64,000 nt of DNA from Gliomastix tumulicola (lineage: Eukaryota > Ascomycota > Sordariomycetes > Hypocreales > Bionectriaceae): NCBI GenBank assembly GCA_001599755.1, contig BCHX01000003.1:3073289-3137288 (forward strand). Direction: 5' to 3'. The number at the start of each line of letters is the position of its first letter. Position 1 is the stretch's first letter. Below the pieces are notes generated by a model. The model was not told the DNA's origin, did no database searches, and saw nothing but the letters and a program-made list of their open reading frames with translations. Below are positions 21,361 to 33,672 of the stretch, piece after piece. A program made the translations under genes and the position numbers.

Positions 21361-23444
21361 GGCTTGCGGACGAGGGTAAATCGTCGAAGTCTCCGCCAGT
21401 GGAGTGATTCCCTGGGGCCCGAGAAGGGGAGTTGAAAGAGAAGGTAGATGTTATGCTGCTAATGCCGGTTTGCAGGCCATGATATCAAGAATTGACCCTA
21501 TTTTTCCTTCCCTCTCTTGATTATAAATGTTGTTTTAGGGACTGGCAGTGACATTGGCTGAAAAATGACTTCTCGAAATTCGTTACGAGATGTTCATCAA
21601 GTTCGCAGCAACGATTGTGCAAGCCAGCTCTTCGAGATGTTTCCGCGGAAATTTGGCCCCGAAGATTGTCTCGAAAACCGCCAATTGCTGCTGAATGTTT
21701 CTTGCAAGAATGGGCGTAGAAAGAAAACGAAAAGTTGCGGTCGTGTGTGGTGTGGTATGGACGCGAGTGCTCTCTAGCGTCGTGACCCCATCCCACAATA
21801 TGCCGATATGCCGCTTTAGTAGCACGATGGGATCTGGGACGACATCCAAGATCAAGTGTGCCCTCTTGTTAGCCTGACCGGGTCGAGATTTTAGTGTCCA
21901 CTTCGTAGTTGAATGTTCGGCCTCGATCCACCAGTCGTCGCAATGCGAAGCAAAATTCCCGTCTCTGAACGACTGTCCTTTCCTATCCTCGTGGCGTTTT
22001 TCGTCGTGCTCCTCAGTCCGGCTGACCCTAAACAACAGCTGTCTGTTCTTCTCGTTGGCCGATTTGCGGAGAGAGTGGTTTCCCACAATATATTGGTCGC
22101 TGCCTTGGGGCAAGGTCGTCAGGCGGACAAGCGCCAACCAATGCGTAGCAAATAGTCGGGGCTCCTATGCGGGGCTGTGGTTTGCTGGACTCGAGTGCCC
22201 GACCGGGAAGATGAGGTAATTTTTTCGGGACCAACGAGTGGGCGAGAGGGAATCGTGAAATCGTGTGACTCGAAAAGTCGGTCAGGTTGAGGGATGTCGA
22301 GACGACGAGGTTGCTGCGTCGTGGTGAGGAATGGTGGACTGCAAATGTCGGGTCGTGGCTGCCATGTAGTAGCTTGAATGTAATACTAAGGCAGTAGTAG
22401 TAACCTCCCCCTCCCAAAGTGGCAACTGGTGGTGAGTCGTGCCTGCCCTCCGGTGCTGTAAGTGGTGTCTGGGGAAGGAGTCCCTCGCCTCCTCTTTCTC
22501 CTCTTGTCGTTTGGGCGGGAATACTCGAATGCACGGCGGCAGGTTCGAGGCTTGTCCTCTCTGCAAAAGACGCAAAAGATGGGGAGGCAAAAGGGAAGAA
22601 AGAAAGGGAAAAACCAAGACCAAGCGAGCTGGCAAAGAGGCTGGAGCACACGCCGTTATTATGGATGCAACGATCAGATCAATCATTCATCACGATTATT
22701 ATTACCAATTTACCACCCGGCCCCCTTCTCCCCGATGGACATGCTGTACATGCGAATACATGCGCCTACAGGGACCCATGACTCTCCCACCAGCATACGA
22801 GACCCGTACCCACTGATCCGTGATGCCGCAAACGGCACAGTGGAGCTGGAGTTGTTGAAGCAACTCCGCGCAGGCTCGTCAGATTCAGGCCTGGCTTTGG
22901 CTGGGAACTTTGAGGCCGGCGCGGGATGGATGCAGCGTATCGACGATGTGATACATGGCGCGCGAGGCCGCCAGCCAGATCCCGATCAGACCAGCCCGAG
23001 AGGCCGAAACGAAGACGGAGAGGCAGAGAGAGACAGGTCGAAATTCCTGATTCACGAGGGGGGGGGAGAGGGCGGCTCCCCACGCAAGACAGCCAACATC
23101 AACAGCCGCTGGCCATGGCATCGTCATCCCGATTTCCCCAGCCAATCACAACGTGGCTGCCACCCCGTTAGCCGGCTCAGGCAGCCCACCCTCTTCCTCG
23201 CTGGTCGAATCCGAGTCCTCTGTTCCCCAGATTTTTGGCTCTTTTACTTCCAACCGCCCAACGACTTTTCCCATGCCAAAATGCATTAAAAAAATGCACC
23301 GCATTTCGCCACTCATCTCCAGCGGCGGCACGTACAACGTTGCACCAGCCGCTTTGCGGTCAAGGGCAACCCCAATCCATCCTCGAGTCCAAATTTCGGT
23401 CTGATCCAGTTAGAATATCGCCGGCCGGAGATCCAGCTGACTGG

Positions 23445-23508
23445 ACTCGATGTACTCGACGTTGCTCGATGTGCTCGATGTGCTCGATTTGCTCGATGTG
23501 CTCGATGT
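23445..23508. repeat. Tandem 9-bp repeat, about seven units
   Basis: The unit is GCTCGATGT. Five adjacent copies run from 23,464 to 23,508, with one changed base in the third, and two diverged copies precede them from 23,445 with one extra T. This is a minisatellite in non-coding DNA; units of nine bases would keep frame if transcribed in a coding region, but no gene covers it. Confidence 0.85.
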
Positions 23509-26291
23509 GCTACAGGAGTGCTACAGGATGGCTCAGGATGGCACAGCATGTCACAGGCACCAGCCCAGGATTCAGCTTTTCTTACCCAATACGTACCTTT
23601 GTCCGCACCGTCCTCTTGTTATCCAATTCTGACAAAGCGAGACAAAGAGACCACGGCTGTCTGGCACCGGCACCCTCGGCTCGGGCCTTTTCATTGTGGC
23701 ATAAACTGCGTGTGCACTTTGTGAGTGCTTGTGCAGCGCACAGCCCGCGGACCCCTTTCGGCCTAGCGCCGGGCCCGCTGAGAAAATGTTAGGTAAGCGC
23801 CCTGGCGCCCTACCACCTTATTATTATGGCGCACGGCTTACCGAGTCCAGGCAGTCCAGGTGCTCGTTCTGCGACTCAGCCAGCTCGGCCAGCTCGTCAT
23901 CTGCTTCATCTGTCTGCCGGCATGCCACGCCAATGCTACTGAAAAGGATAGGCAAGGTAGCAAAGAGGGACGAAAAAAAATAAGCGATCCATCGGGGCCA
24001 GCGCATCAGACACGCATCACGCCGCACACATCACGCACCAACTCCACTATATCGAGGACTGACTCCTCCCAGGCTCCAGCAATCTTCAATCCGGCCTCTC
24101 ATCCGGCCCTTTCTTCGCCCATATCCCGCAACCGCCCGCGACCGTGCCCGAGTTTTTGCGCGTGGGAGTTGGGACTCGACCGTCCCAGCGTGATCCACCC
24201 CAGCGACTCGAACCTATTTGCCCGGCTCGTCGTTGCCGGTGGCGTCCAAACTATTGCTGAGAGCTGACACGGCCCGCGAAACTAATGATGCGACCCCCGA
24301 TGCAGTTTTTTTTCCTCCTCCTCCTGCACTGCACCTGCACCTGCACCTGCGCCTGCACCTCGATCACGCCGATCGTGGCACACCCTCTGCCCTCCGCGGA
24401 AGAATTAGACGTGATGAGTGAGTGGGTGAGTGATCAGGGGAGGGTCACATTCGCGAGGGAGCCGAATGATGCAGAGGTGCATCCGGCTGGCGTCTCGCGT
24501 CTCCCTCTCTCCCTCTCTCCATCTCTCCATCTCTCCAGCGCACACCTCGTTGACTCCTGATGAACCCTGCACTGATCGGGCTGCGTCGAGAGGGCCTCTG
24601 GGTCGACGAGGTGCTCCGTGCGCCAGATTTGGCACGAGACGTGTCACAAATTGTGTTACCCTTTTGTTGGTGAGCAAGCGAAGCGAGGCAAAACCCTATC
24701 GCTCTTGCTCCAGCAACGCGGGCGCGTGGGACATGATCGTGGGCTCCCTCCGTCCTCATCTCATCTCCGTCTTGCCTCTGCGTGACGATTGGTCGGGCCC
24801 TGCGTCTGTTCTCCTTGCGGCAATCCCTCAACTCCCGGGTCTGTCCTCGCCCGCATCATACGTTGACGGCATACGAGGTCTGGACGCGCAATAGGGCTGA
24901 TCGGCCCTACTGAGGCCATATACATACTCCGTAGTCCTGTCCACGTTACGCACACACATCCCGCGGATGCTTCCGCCCACTTCTCTAATAGCCGTAACCC
25001 GTAAGAAGCCACCGGCGCCGCCGGAGCCAACGATGCCAGCCAACAATACCGATTCCAAACTGAGGGGGAGGCGAACCCAAAAAAAATTGCAAATTGCAAA
25101 TTGCAATACGTGAGCGAGCCCTCTCGTCTGACACCCTGCATAGCCCGTGCTCGTACTTCTTAACGAAACGGAGCAGCCGTTCCCAGTAATGCACAGCAGT
25201 GGAGGATCCAAACCACCTACCTGCACGATGCCAATCCTCTCCGCCCAGCGACGAAACCAACAACTCCGGGGCCCCCAATCTGTTTTCCTGCCACCGCAAA
25301 AAAACTGCAGGAGAAAGACAAAGGAACCACGACCCTTTTCCCCCTCTGTCGTCAGATGACGAGGGCAGTGCCCATTGTCCCTGATTTTCTTCCCTCTTTT
25401 TTGGCCCGTTCCTCGCGACCCAAGTCTCCGGTCTGGGTGTTGCAAAGGTACCTGAGATGTACCCTTAACATAACACCCCCATTAATTACCAATCATCGAC
25501 TTTTGCGTGGAGATGGACGAACGAGATCATCGAGAGGATTTCACGTCCCCAAGCAACGGGACCTCCTGGCTCGGGGCTCTCTGACTAAGTAACCAATTGC
25601 CCAAAGGGAAATAACACATGCCTTGCTGTGAATCTCTCTCTTGTTACTCGTTCGATGACTGTTTGAGCCGCTAGGTCGAAAGTGAGTTGTTGTCGACTTG
25701 CGCGCTTGGTTTCCTAATTCGGGTCTGAGGCAGCCGAGGTTGGGTGGACGTGTGACCCGTTGAAGAAAACCTTGAGCTTGATCAGGATAGGTATGCTGTC
25801 TATCCAACTTTTGGCTTTCCAAGGGTCTAACTTAGGGGAGTCAATCAATTTGCTTGATTCACTTGGTCTGAACTTAGATATCGTCGGCCCCGGCCCGAGT
25901 CCGGTCCCGCTGCCGTTCCCCAGCGGCTCTCCCGTAGCATCTAGACCGAGATCTCATCATTCCGGTGGTGTGGGATGAATTGGGGCCGGCCGGCCGGGCG
26001 TGTATGTGTGAGGGGTTGCAGAGAGAACCATGATGCGAACGTAGCCGATCAAATCGCCAGCTGGCTGAGAAAACATGAGCTTTCTACTTGAGTGAGATGT
26101 CGCCTCTGCATCACGCAAGATCTAGATGCGCCACTGAAGCATGTCCGTTGTTCACGTGGCCTATTCCCTTTGGTGGCCTCAAATACGATTTTTGCTCATC
26201 ATCACGCAATGCACGTGTCCATCAAGAGTAAGGATGTGATATGTATTGTCATGTGGTTCATTGATCCAAGCATTCATTCCTCAATACTAAA

Positions 26292-26356
26292 GGGGGGGGG
26301 GGGNNNNNNNNNNNNNNNNNNNNNNNNNNNNNNNNNNNNNNNNGGGGGGGGGGGGG
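26292..26356. other. Assembly gap (40 N) flanked by poly-G
   Basis: Twelve G precede and thirteen G follow a run of 40 N at 26,304-26,343. The matching poly-G on both sides suggests that a long G homopolymer, or a poly-G sequencing artefact, stopped assembly. The true length is unknown. It lies about 80 bp beyond the stop codon of the transcription-factor gene, so that gene is complete. Confidence 0.9.
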
Positions 26357-26436
26357 TGTATTATATCATGACCCAAAACACACGCAGCCCAATGGCAAAC
26401 GCAATCCTTTTGCATATACAATGTAGATCATCATAA

Positions 26437-29400
26437 TCATGTACCGTTACCGGCCCCAGCCAAGAAGAAATCAAGTTCGCTCGATCCATTGTTGACGCGT
26501 TGCTCGTTCTCCGCCAGCTGCTCCAGCAGACTGAGGAAGGGATCTTTCTCGTCGCCCTGCGTCGTCGAGCTCCCGTGGTTGCTCCCGTTGCCCGGGCTCG
26601 GCGCTGCTTTCCCGTGCATAGGTGCAAAGTTGTTGAGCCTGCTATTGTTCAGGCCATCGTCGTCATGCCACGACGGCCTACCAAAGGCATTGGCCGAGAG
26701 GGCTCCGAACATAGGGTCGAATCCTTCGTTTCCATCGTCCAGCGTGCCGTGATTCTGTCCGGTGCCGCCTGTGAATGTGTATGACGGGCTGAAAGGTCCG
26801 CCAGATAAGTGGTGCAAGCCTTGGCTTCCAAGAGCGTTCGGAGCTCCTGAATGCAGTCCAAAAGCGTTACCACCCGCCGCCGCCACAGCTGCATTCTTCA
26901 CTACAGATGGATCATTCATCGGCGGTGGCATCTGGCCCTGCATGGGGTCGTGTCCTTGCTGCACCGCAAACATATCAGGCGTGGTCAGCAGGGCCTGTGG
27001 AGCTTGTTGGGCAACAACTCTGGGAGGACCAGCCATCGATCGGTCTGGGAAATTGGTTCCTGCCACACCAGTAGGCGAGTCTGACTCCATGCCCTTCGGA
27101 TCCGCGCCAGGTCGTACCGATGTGGCCGTGTTCTTTCGTCTCATGCCCGGCCTGTCCTGCTCTTCCCCGGGGCGAGGCGCGAAGAAGTCGTGTCCCGGGA
27201 ATGTGTCAGCCGTGAAGTCCATGACGGCCTCGGATAGGCTCAGGTTGGCAGCATCAAAGCAGAAGGACGGCCCGCCAAGCCCACCGATATTTGCATATCT
27301 TTCGAAAAAGTCCTCGAGGTGAAAGCTAGGAGTATACCGCATGTTTCCTGAAACCGTCTTCACGAGCTCGGCATGAGCATTGTAGATGCCCTGAAGTGTC
27401 TCGCGGTGATGGCGGACACTAGCCCAAGCATATCGAAGCTCGCTCAGATGCTGCATTTCCCGAGACAGGAAATGAGGAGACGTACTGAAAACATCCATCT
27501 CGCCGCCACCGCCCTGTTTGCTGGCGTAGTGTGCACCGTGGATGTGCACCGTCCCGGCGGTGCAGATACAATAGCCTACGAAAGCAGGCCACTCAATGGT
27601 ACTGGTTTGCTTGCCGAGCTCGATCAGCTCGGCGATAGCGTTCGCATGGAGAAAGCACATGTTAGTAGCCTCAATCTGCCACGACTCGTGCTGCCCATTT
27701 CCGGTGAGTTCTGCGAGGTCGATGGGCAGGAAAGGTCGGTAAATCAGACAGTGAACGAGGTGGTAGATGAGCTTGCTGAAAACAAGGCTCGTAGAGTCCG
27801 GCTGACCAAACAATGTCTCCAGGCTAGAAAAGACGTCGTTGGTCCCGGACGCCCAAGTATCGAGATCTTGACGGATCTTGGACAGATTGGACAATGAATG
27901 CCATGGAAAGTGAGAGTCCCCTCGGACACCTCCAGCTGCCAGGTACCGGTTGGTTACGCCGAGAATTCGAGCAATATCGATGAGCATGCCTGTGCTTCCC
28001 TGTGACTTCTTCCCACTCCCCTGGAAATGCTGCAAGTTTGATCCCGGCTGGAAGAATTCGCCATCGATATAGCCCGACGAGGGACTCGGCATCCAAGATG
28101 GCAGGCGAAGCATGATGGTCTTGTCGCTAATCAATGACGGTCGCTTCGAGCCGCAAGCCATGAATCGGTCGAGTAAATAGCAGGTCCAGAACAGTCGTCT
28201 TCGCATCTCTCTTTCCATCCGAGTGACCTTCGGCTGCTCCATCTCTCGGTGGATTTCAAGTGCTGTTGCCATACCTATAGCGTTCGCTTCACCGGGGGGG
28301 TTAGAAATTTTCTGGCTGTGTAGGCGGCAATGGGACATACTCATCAACATGTAGGCCTTCTTCCCCTTGCCGGAGCCGATGAATGCGATGACTAGTAGAA
28401 GAGCCGCTTGAAGGCCATCAATGGAGGGCTCGTCCGTGTCGATCTCGTTTCTAGCACGCGCTGCGTATTCTTCGCTCAAGTTTACAGCAGCTCGATAACC
28501 ACCAGGATGAGGAGCATATCTGAAGTTAAGAATTAGCACAGATACACACACATCTTTTCTACCCTCTCTGTTCCACAGTGGACATTGTCAAACTAATAGT
28601 ACACGGTACATACCTAGATGCAACAGCAGCTATGGAGTGTACCAGGAAATCAGGCAACTGGCCGAGCTGCATACGCTGCCGCACTGATGATTCGTCGAGA
28701 ATGTGATAGGGCTTGGCATGAAACCGGGAGAAGTACGTGTCAAACAGAAGCTCGTGGGAAACAGGCGGAGGTGATGGTTCCCTGGATGGCAATTAGCACT
28801 GCTGGCAACGACGCTGATGGCCGGGTTGAGAAGAGTGGTGTGGCATACTTGAGTTCCGAAACGTTGGGAGATATCTCGACGGCGCCGGCAGAGTTAGGAG
28901 ATGTCCTAGCTTCAGTGGCCACTCGCTTAGCTGCTGGCTCTCCGGACTCGGATGTTGTGCTTTCGACAACTGCTGGTCCTGAGCCTGGTGCCGCATCACT
29001 TGCAGCTTCTCGGGATGTGGGTGAGACCTGCTCGGCATTCTTTTCCCTCAGTTTAGCCTCTAAGCCATCAACTCGCTTCAGCAGCGCATCTAGCACGTCG
29101 GTTTTTGGCCCGCGCTTTTTAGGCACAGCATCTATCAAGCCAACACGTCATCAGTCAGCCATGAACGGAATGGAATATGAGGCGGAACAGGAGGGCGAGT
29201 CAAGGACTGACCGTATATGCAGGGACACTGGAAAACCTGGCATGCCTCGCAGGCGGGTCTGAGTCGGTTGCACTTGATCTATTATACCGAAGAGCTGAGT
29301 GTCAACAATCACCTCTACACACGCTCAAAAGAACAAAAACTCGGGACGCTCGAAGGACTCGGCAGGGCGAAAGGGACAAGGCGAAGGACTACCAACCTTG

Positions 29401-29564
29401 CGCTTCCGACATGACTTGCAGTTCATCGACTCTCGAGGCTCGTTGCTCATGCGGCGAGCGGGGAGCCGCTCAATGCCGACCTGTGGACGGGGGATGGCGA
29501 CTGGATGCACCCCAGGCATCTGAGGGTTGGTGTTGGCCGGTTCATACATGATGGATACGCTCAT
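26437..29564 (-). CDS. Zn2Cys6 fungal-specific transcription factor, 900 aa
   Basis: Six minus-strand exons: 29564-29397, 29278-29212, 29131-28849, 28781-28614, 28519-28341 and 28274-26437. The zinc cluster is split by intron 1 and reads C-x2-C-x6-C-x6-C-x2-C-x6-C with Cys49, 52, 59, 66, 69 and 76, plus an extra Cys74. A basic linker (PKKRGPKT) and a short leucine-zipper-like helix (LDALLKRVDGLEAKL) follow, as usual for dimeric binding. The fungal-specific regulatory domain spans about residues 170-600 (ELLFDTYFSRFHAKPYHIL, then MEREMRRRLFWTCYLLDRFM). The last 250 residues are Gly/Asn/Pro/Gln-rich, a possible activation region, ending in an acidic helix LLEQLAENEQ. Intron 5 (28340-28275, 66 nt) has no stop and keeps frame, so its retention would insert 22 residues. 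Intron 1 has a weak GTTGGT donor. Target genes unknown. Confidence 0.85.
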
Positions 29565-32500
29565 GGTCCTCTCGGTTTCTGAGTCTCGACGCTCAATACT
29601 ACGGACGAGAGGAGAGAAGACAGCTGTGGGTCGAGACGGGCGGCACTGGCTGTCACTTGTCGTATCGAGTCCCGGGTCGTATGAAGCTGTACTATAGACA
29701 GGATGGTGTGTAATAAGGTCCAAATCAGAAGGCTTGGAAGGTAGCAACGCCCAGATGCCGAGACGAGTCGTTCATAGTAGGCGACAACGAACGGATGAAA
29801 GGATGGCCGTGATTCGCCGCGGTGATTGTGGTTGTGGTTGTTGATGGATGATGTGCAGAAGCGGCACTCTAGCACGGACGAATCTGCGCCACACTGAGGG
29901 TTCGATGGTAATAGAGGGAGAGATCGGGATTGGCGATGAGGAAGGGGAGGGGGGTGGCAAGGGCTCCGTGACGCCAGAGCCGATGAGGAGAAAGTAGTAG
30001 CAGATGATAGCCGAGAGCACACACTGTACACTGCACACCACACTGGCAGCAAGTCTGGCCAAGCGAGAGGAGACGAAAGCACAGAGAGGTAAGAGGCAAG
30101 AAAAGACAGAAAGAAGCCCAACGGACGATGGACTGGACAAGGGCCTGTCTAGGTAAGGTATGGGGATGGGGAGGATGGAGACGGAGACGAGGACGGGGAG
30201 AAGTGCTCAATGGCTGGTAAGCCGAACGGGCAGTGGAAATAATAGCCCTGGCTCGGCTTCTGATTTGATCCCTGCCGTACCTGCCCTGCAAAGCACCCTG
30301 TCGTGACCCGTCGTGCCTTCCTGGGGTAGCCCTCCAGCGGCTGCAGGTACACAGTGCACAGAGTCCGTCTGCACCAAGCGAAGCGCATCACGAGTGGCAG
30401 CCAGAATCCCTCGGGCACTATCCGGACCACTCGCGGCCTGGACGAATCCAACCCGGCGGGCTCGAACCGACCGAAACTCGCTGGAGGAGGGCTCTCCCCA
30501 GTTTGCGAATCATGCCTCTTGCTAAGGTTAACCTACCACCCGCGCTACCTTAGACAGTGGAGGCCACTTACAGTTGAGCTTCCACTAAGAACACAGTGCC
30601 AGAAAATCCTTCCATCTCTCGAGGGTCCCGTCCCTTGGAAGTCCTTCTCCAACTTCTCCAGACCGCCTCCTCCACAGCAGCGCAGCAGGGACCAGCCGCT
30701 CTCCTCTGATGGGGATCTGCCTGGTCCTGACTTGTCCTGACTTGTCCTGACTTGTCTAGTGATGTACGAGTACGAGCAGACCAGCACCAGGGGCCATGCA
30801 CGCGCAGGTATCCGCACGTTCAGACCTGCAGTACCCCCGTTCCCATCTCGAGCAAGGAGGTCGCCCGCGTCGCCAGGAGGGACATGGCAGCGAGCAAATC
30901 AGCTCTTTCAGGGCCTCCTCCTCGGTCCACCTCGTCGGTGCGCACTGCGGTACCTACAGCCAACGCTGGCGCTAATCCCCTACACCCCTCACTTACCCCA
31001 TACACACTGGCCCTGGCGAGCGACTCGTCCGACTCCTCCGAGTCAGGAGGCTCCTCCGCGAAGTGGGCGCGTCACGGTCTTTCTCTATTGATGGGCGCGC
31101 GCGCGGGCGGGGAAGGAGAAGAAAATCGAATCGAAAAGAGGGGAGGAGGTTCACGCAGGTCATGCCACCTTGGGCTCTGCCTGCATCGCTGAGGGGGGGG
31201 GAGCGACTTTGCCAATACGGAGTGAGTGTCTGTCTGGCCATGCTGTGGTTTCCCGTTTCCACCACCTACCTACCTACATTTGCGATTCGACCCGTACCCC
31301 AGAGACGGCCGTAGTGGTGTGCAGAGCAGAAACTTTTCCCATCCAAGGAGCCGCGCCGCTTTCTCCAACTTCCCTCGCGCGAAACAGACCGAGATGCTTG
31401 GTGCTAGCCTCCTTCCAGCCAAGCTCCTGGTGAGCGTGACTGACTTGGGCCGGCTTCGAGGGCGACAAGTCCATCCTCTGTCGGTCTTTTGCGGCCGAAT
31501 AGGGGGCAGCAGGCATCATCCCTGACCACGCTTCTGTCCGTCAGCAGCTGCATATTAATAAATTGACTGGAACCCAAACCAGGAATTCGACGTCGCCTCC
31601 CACTGACTGGACATCCATCCTGTCGGCAAATGGCCAAAGCTCCACATGCATGCATTCGTCGCTGTCTGCCTGACTCTTCCCCAGATCTTGGCTGGCTGGT
31701 GCGTTTACATATTATTACTCGTTTTATCGACCTCATCCGTCGGTTGCGTGTGTCCAGACATGCTGATCGCGAGCATCACTACGATATACGAGTCTCGACA
31801 TCCGGGCTTGTTCACTCCCGGATGGGTCAACACTCGACTGAGTGCGATTACAGTGTCCCATTCTCATTGCTCCGGGTCATATATACCCCGACCTTTGATT
31901 TGATTGCGACCATAAACGGTTAAGTCGGCTCTTTTATCATCACAGCGACGCTGCCCAGGGGCTGAAGGCACCTGTACGGCCAGCACACACACCACCCACC
32001 GGTCCTATCACATCAGGTAATCAGAGAGGAATAGGAAGGAGAATAGGGGCCATCTTGTCCTACCTGCGCACTCCTACATGCATCTATAAACACTCGTGCG
32101 CCTAATAATGCACTCCTCCTCTGCGGTCCTGCTGCAACCTCAAACGGGTCTCGGCTCGGCCCCGACGCTGGTTGAGGAACGACGAGGGCGGGGTTTTACC
32201 AAATCAGGTGTGGCAAGATCCAGCATCTGGGACATTCTATAGCTGCGGGATGCATCTCTCCGTAGGACATATAGGCCGCAAGGGAGGCGGCGTCCGTGGG
32301 AGATCTGGCCTCATGGCATACGAGTACAGGGCCTGGGTTGCTGTTGTCAGGGGTAAGAGTCAGGCCACCCCGAGACTCAAGCTTTCCATGCTGGCAAGAA
32401 GTATTGAGAAAGTCCCAGCTGAACAGCCTCTTCATGTCCAAAGCACCAGGTCACGTAAATGCCCATATCCACCCTCAGATAGCATATTCTCGGAGCCTCG

Positions 32501-33672
32501 AGGCCCGTTGTTGCCCCCCCGGGAAGGCTCAAACAAGTCTGGCCCCTCCGTCAACCCACCCCCGGTAAGCCACACCTGGCGGAGATATGAAGGGGCTTGC
32601 TTGTGAGAAGCAGAAACGAAAGTGTTGCCATTCCGGTCAGAACTCCCTACTGTTTTCCAAAGCATATTTAGGGCTGAGATGAAAGGAGCCGATGATTTGA
32701 CTGGAAATGCTGACACACGTCCACGCAAAGTGACCTGGAATGTAAAGAGCATGGCAAGACTCCACCAGTTTATCAGACTACGAGACACTTATCTGTCTCA
32801 TTCGCCGTCGTGATGGCGAAAGTAATATATGCATGGATACCACGTCTGATCTCCAACGGACCTAGGACTTGCCTGGTCGTAGCTGAATCCGATCAAGGTC
32901 CAAGATACCCTGGCATGCAGGTTTTCCACAACGTGCGCTTTTCCTATACGTGAAAGTCGGTCACTCGGATAACATAGGACAGGGGTGTTGACGCAGGAAC
33001 GTAATGAAATCGATTGTAAAAAGCAAGGCCGTTTCTTACTCCCGACGGGTGAAAGGGAAAATGCGTGCTGGCTGGGCCAGATGTGATATAAATATGCGTC
33101 CAAGAGCCCAATAACAAGTAACAAAAACCAAGAATTCCAGTTGTAGTAGTGAGATCCAACTCTACTTCGAAAAGTCTTCAGAGATCCAAATGAGTCTTGT
33201 GGTGTGTCGTTTGCGATATTATGCGACGGAGATGCTCGAGTGGCGTAAGAGAGCGACAAGGGGCGGTTGAGTATTGGATAACGAAGGCAAGTCTCGGTCT
33301 AGCTCGCCCGAACCCCATCCTGCGCTTCTCGAAAAAAAAATGCATGTCATAAGCGATGACAGGGCGATGCGTGTGTCTCCTCCGTCCGCATCCCAAATCT
33401 AACCAGAAATCGTCGGGTATGAACCTTGTTTTCCGGGCGAGCGGTCCGGTTGCTCAGACTTGGCTCGGATAAGACGTCTCAACTTGGAAATGACAGGAGC
33501 ATGTCGAATGCGAACAATAGTCTATCGTAGTTGGAAAAGGGAGCGTCCGGTTCCTCATCTCTCCTTTGAGTCGAAGGCCGGCGTGATAAGAAATCCTTCC
33601 ACTTCAATGTCTCCTGAACAACCTTGACACGTAGTCCATGACTGACAGTTGAGACCATCATGCTCTGGTGAT
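29565..33672. other. 4.1-kb gene-free upstream region of the Zn2Cys6 gene
   Basis: No coding sequence recognised. The part next to the gene (29,565-30,300) is strongly polypyrimidine on the minus strand, which fits a promoter and long 5' leader. A frame open there for 186 codons on the minus strand is Ser/Leu/Pro-rich, as a CT-rich leader would give by chance. Three exact copies of the 10-mer TCCTGACTTG lie at 30,725-30,754. The far end holds the 3' region of the AROM-like gene. Confidence 0.45.
30725..30754. repeat. Three tandem copies of a 10-bp unit
   Basis: TCCTGACTTG is repeated three times without change, followed by a partial copy. It lies about 1.2 kb upstream of the transcription-factor start. 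It may be a microsatellite or a set of binding sites; sequence alone does not decide. Confidence 0.8.

Larger units (their letters stand above)
21361..26436. other. 5-kb gene-poor stretch with simple repeats
   Basis: I find no gene that I can support. It contains the promoter of the fusion gene, a 9-bp tandem repeat (23,445-23,508), a TGCACC-type hexamer run (about 24,325-24,358), CTCTCC runs (24,503-24,538) and three copies of AAATTGC near 25,084-25,104. It ends at the poly-G-flanked gap. Two longer open frames exist, 21,583-22,137 on the minus strand and 22,462-23,289 on the plus strand. Neither starts with ATG at its 5' limit nor resembles a family. Confidence 0.45.

Noticed and set aside
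21583..22137. Minus-strand open frame of 184 codons upstream of the fusion gene
   Set aside because: No ATG at its 5' end, no recognisable domain, and mixed residue composition; a chance frame is more likely.
22462..23289. Plus-strand open frame of 275 codons
   Set aside because: The 5' limit is not an ATG, low-complexity Arg/Gly/Ser content, overlaps several other open frames, and no family likeness.
29561..30121. Ser/Leu-rich minus-strand frame before the transcription factor
   Set aside because: Its composition is what a polypyrimidine leader gives in any frame; two other frames are open at the same place.
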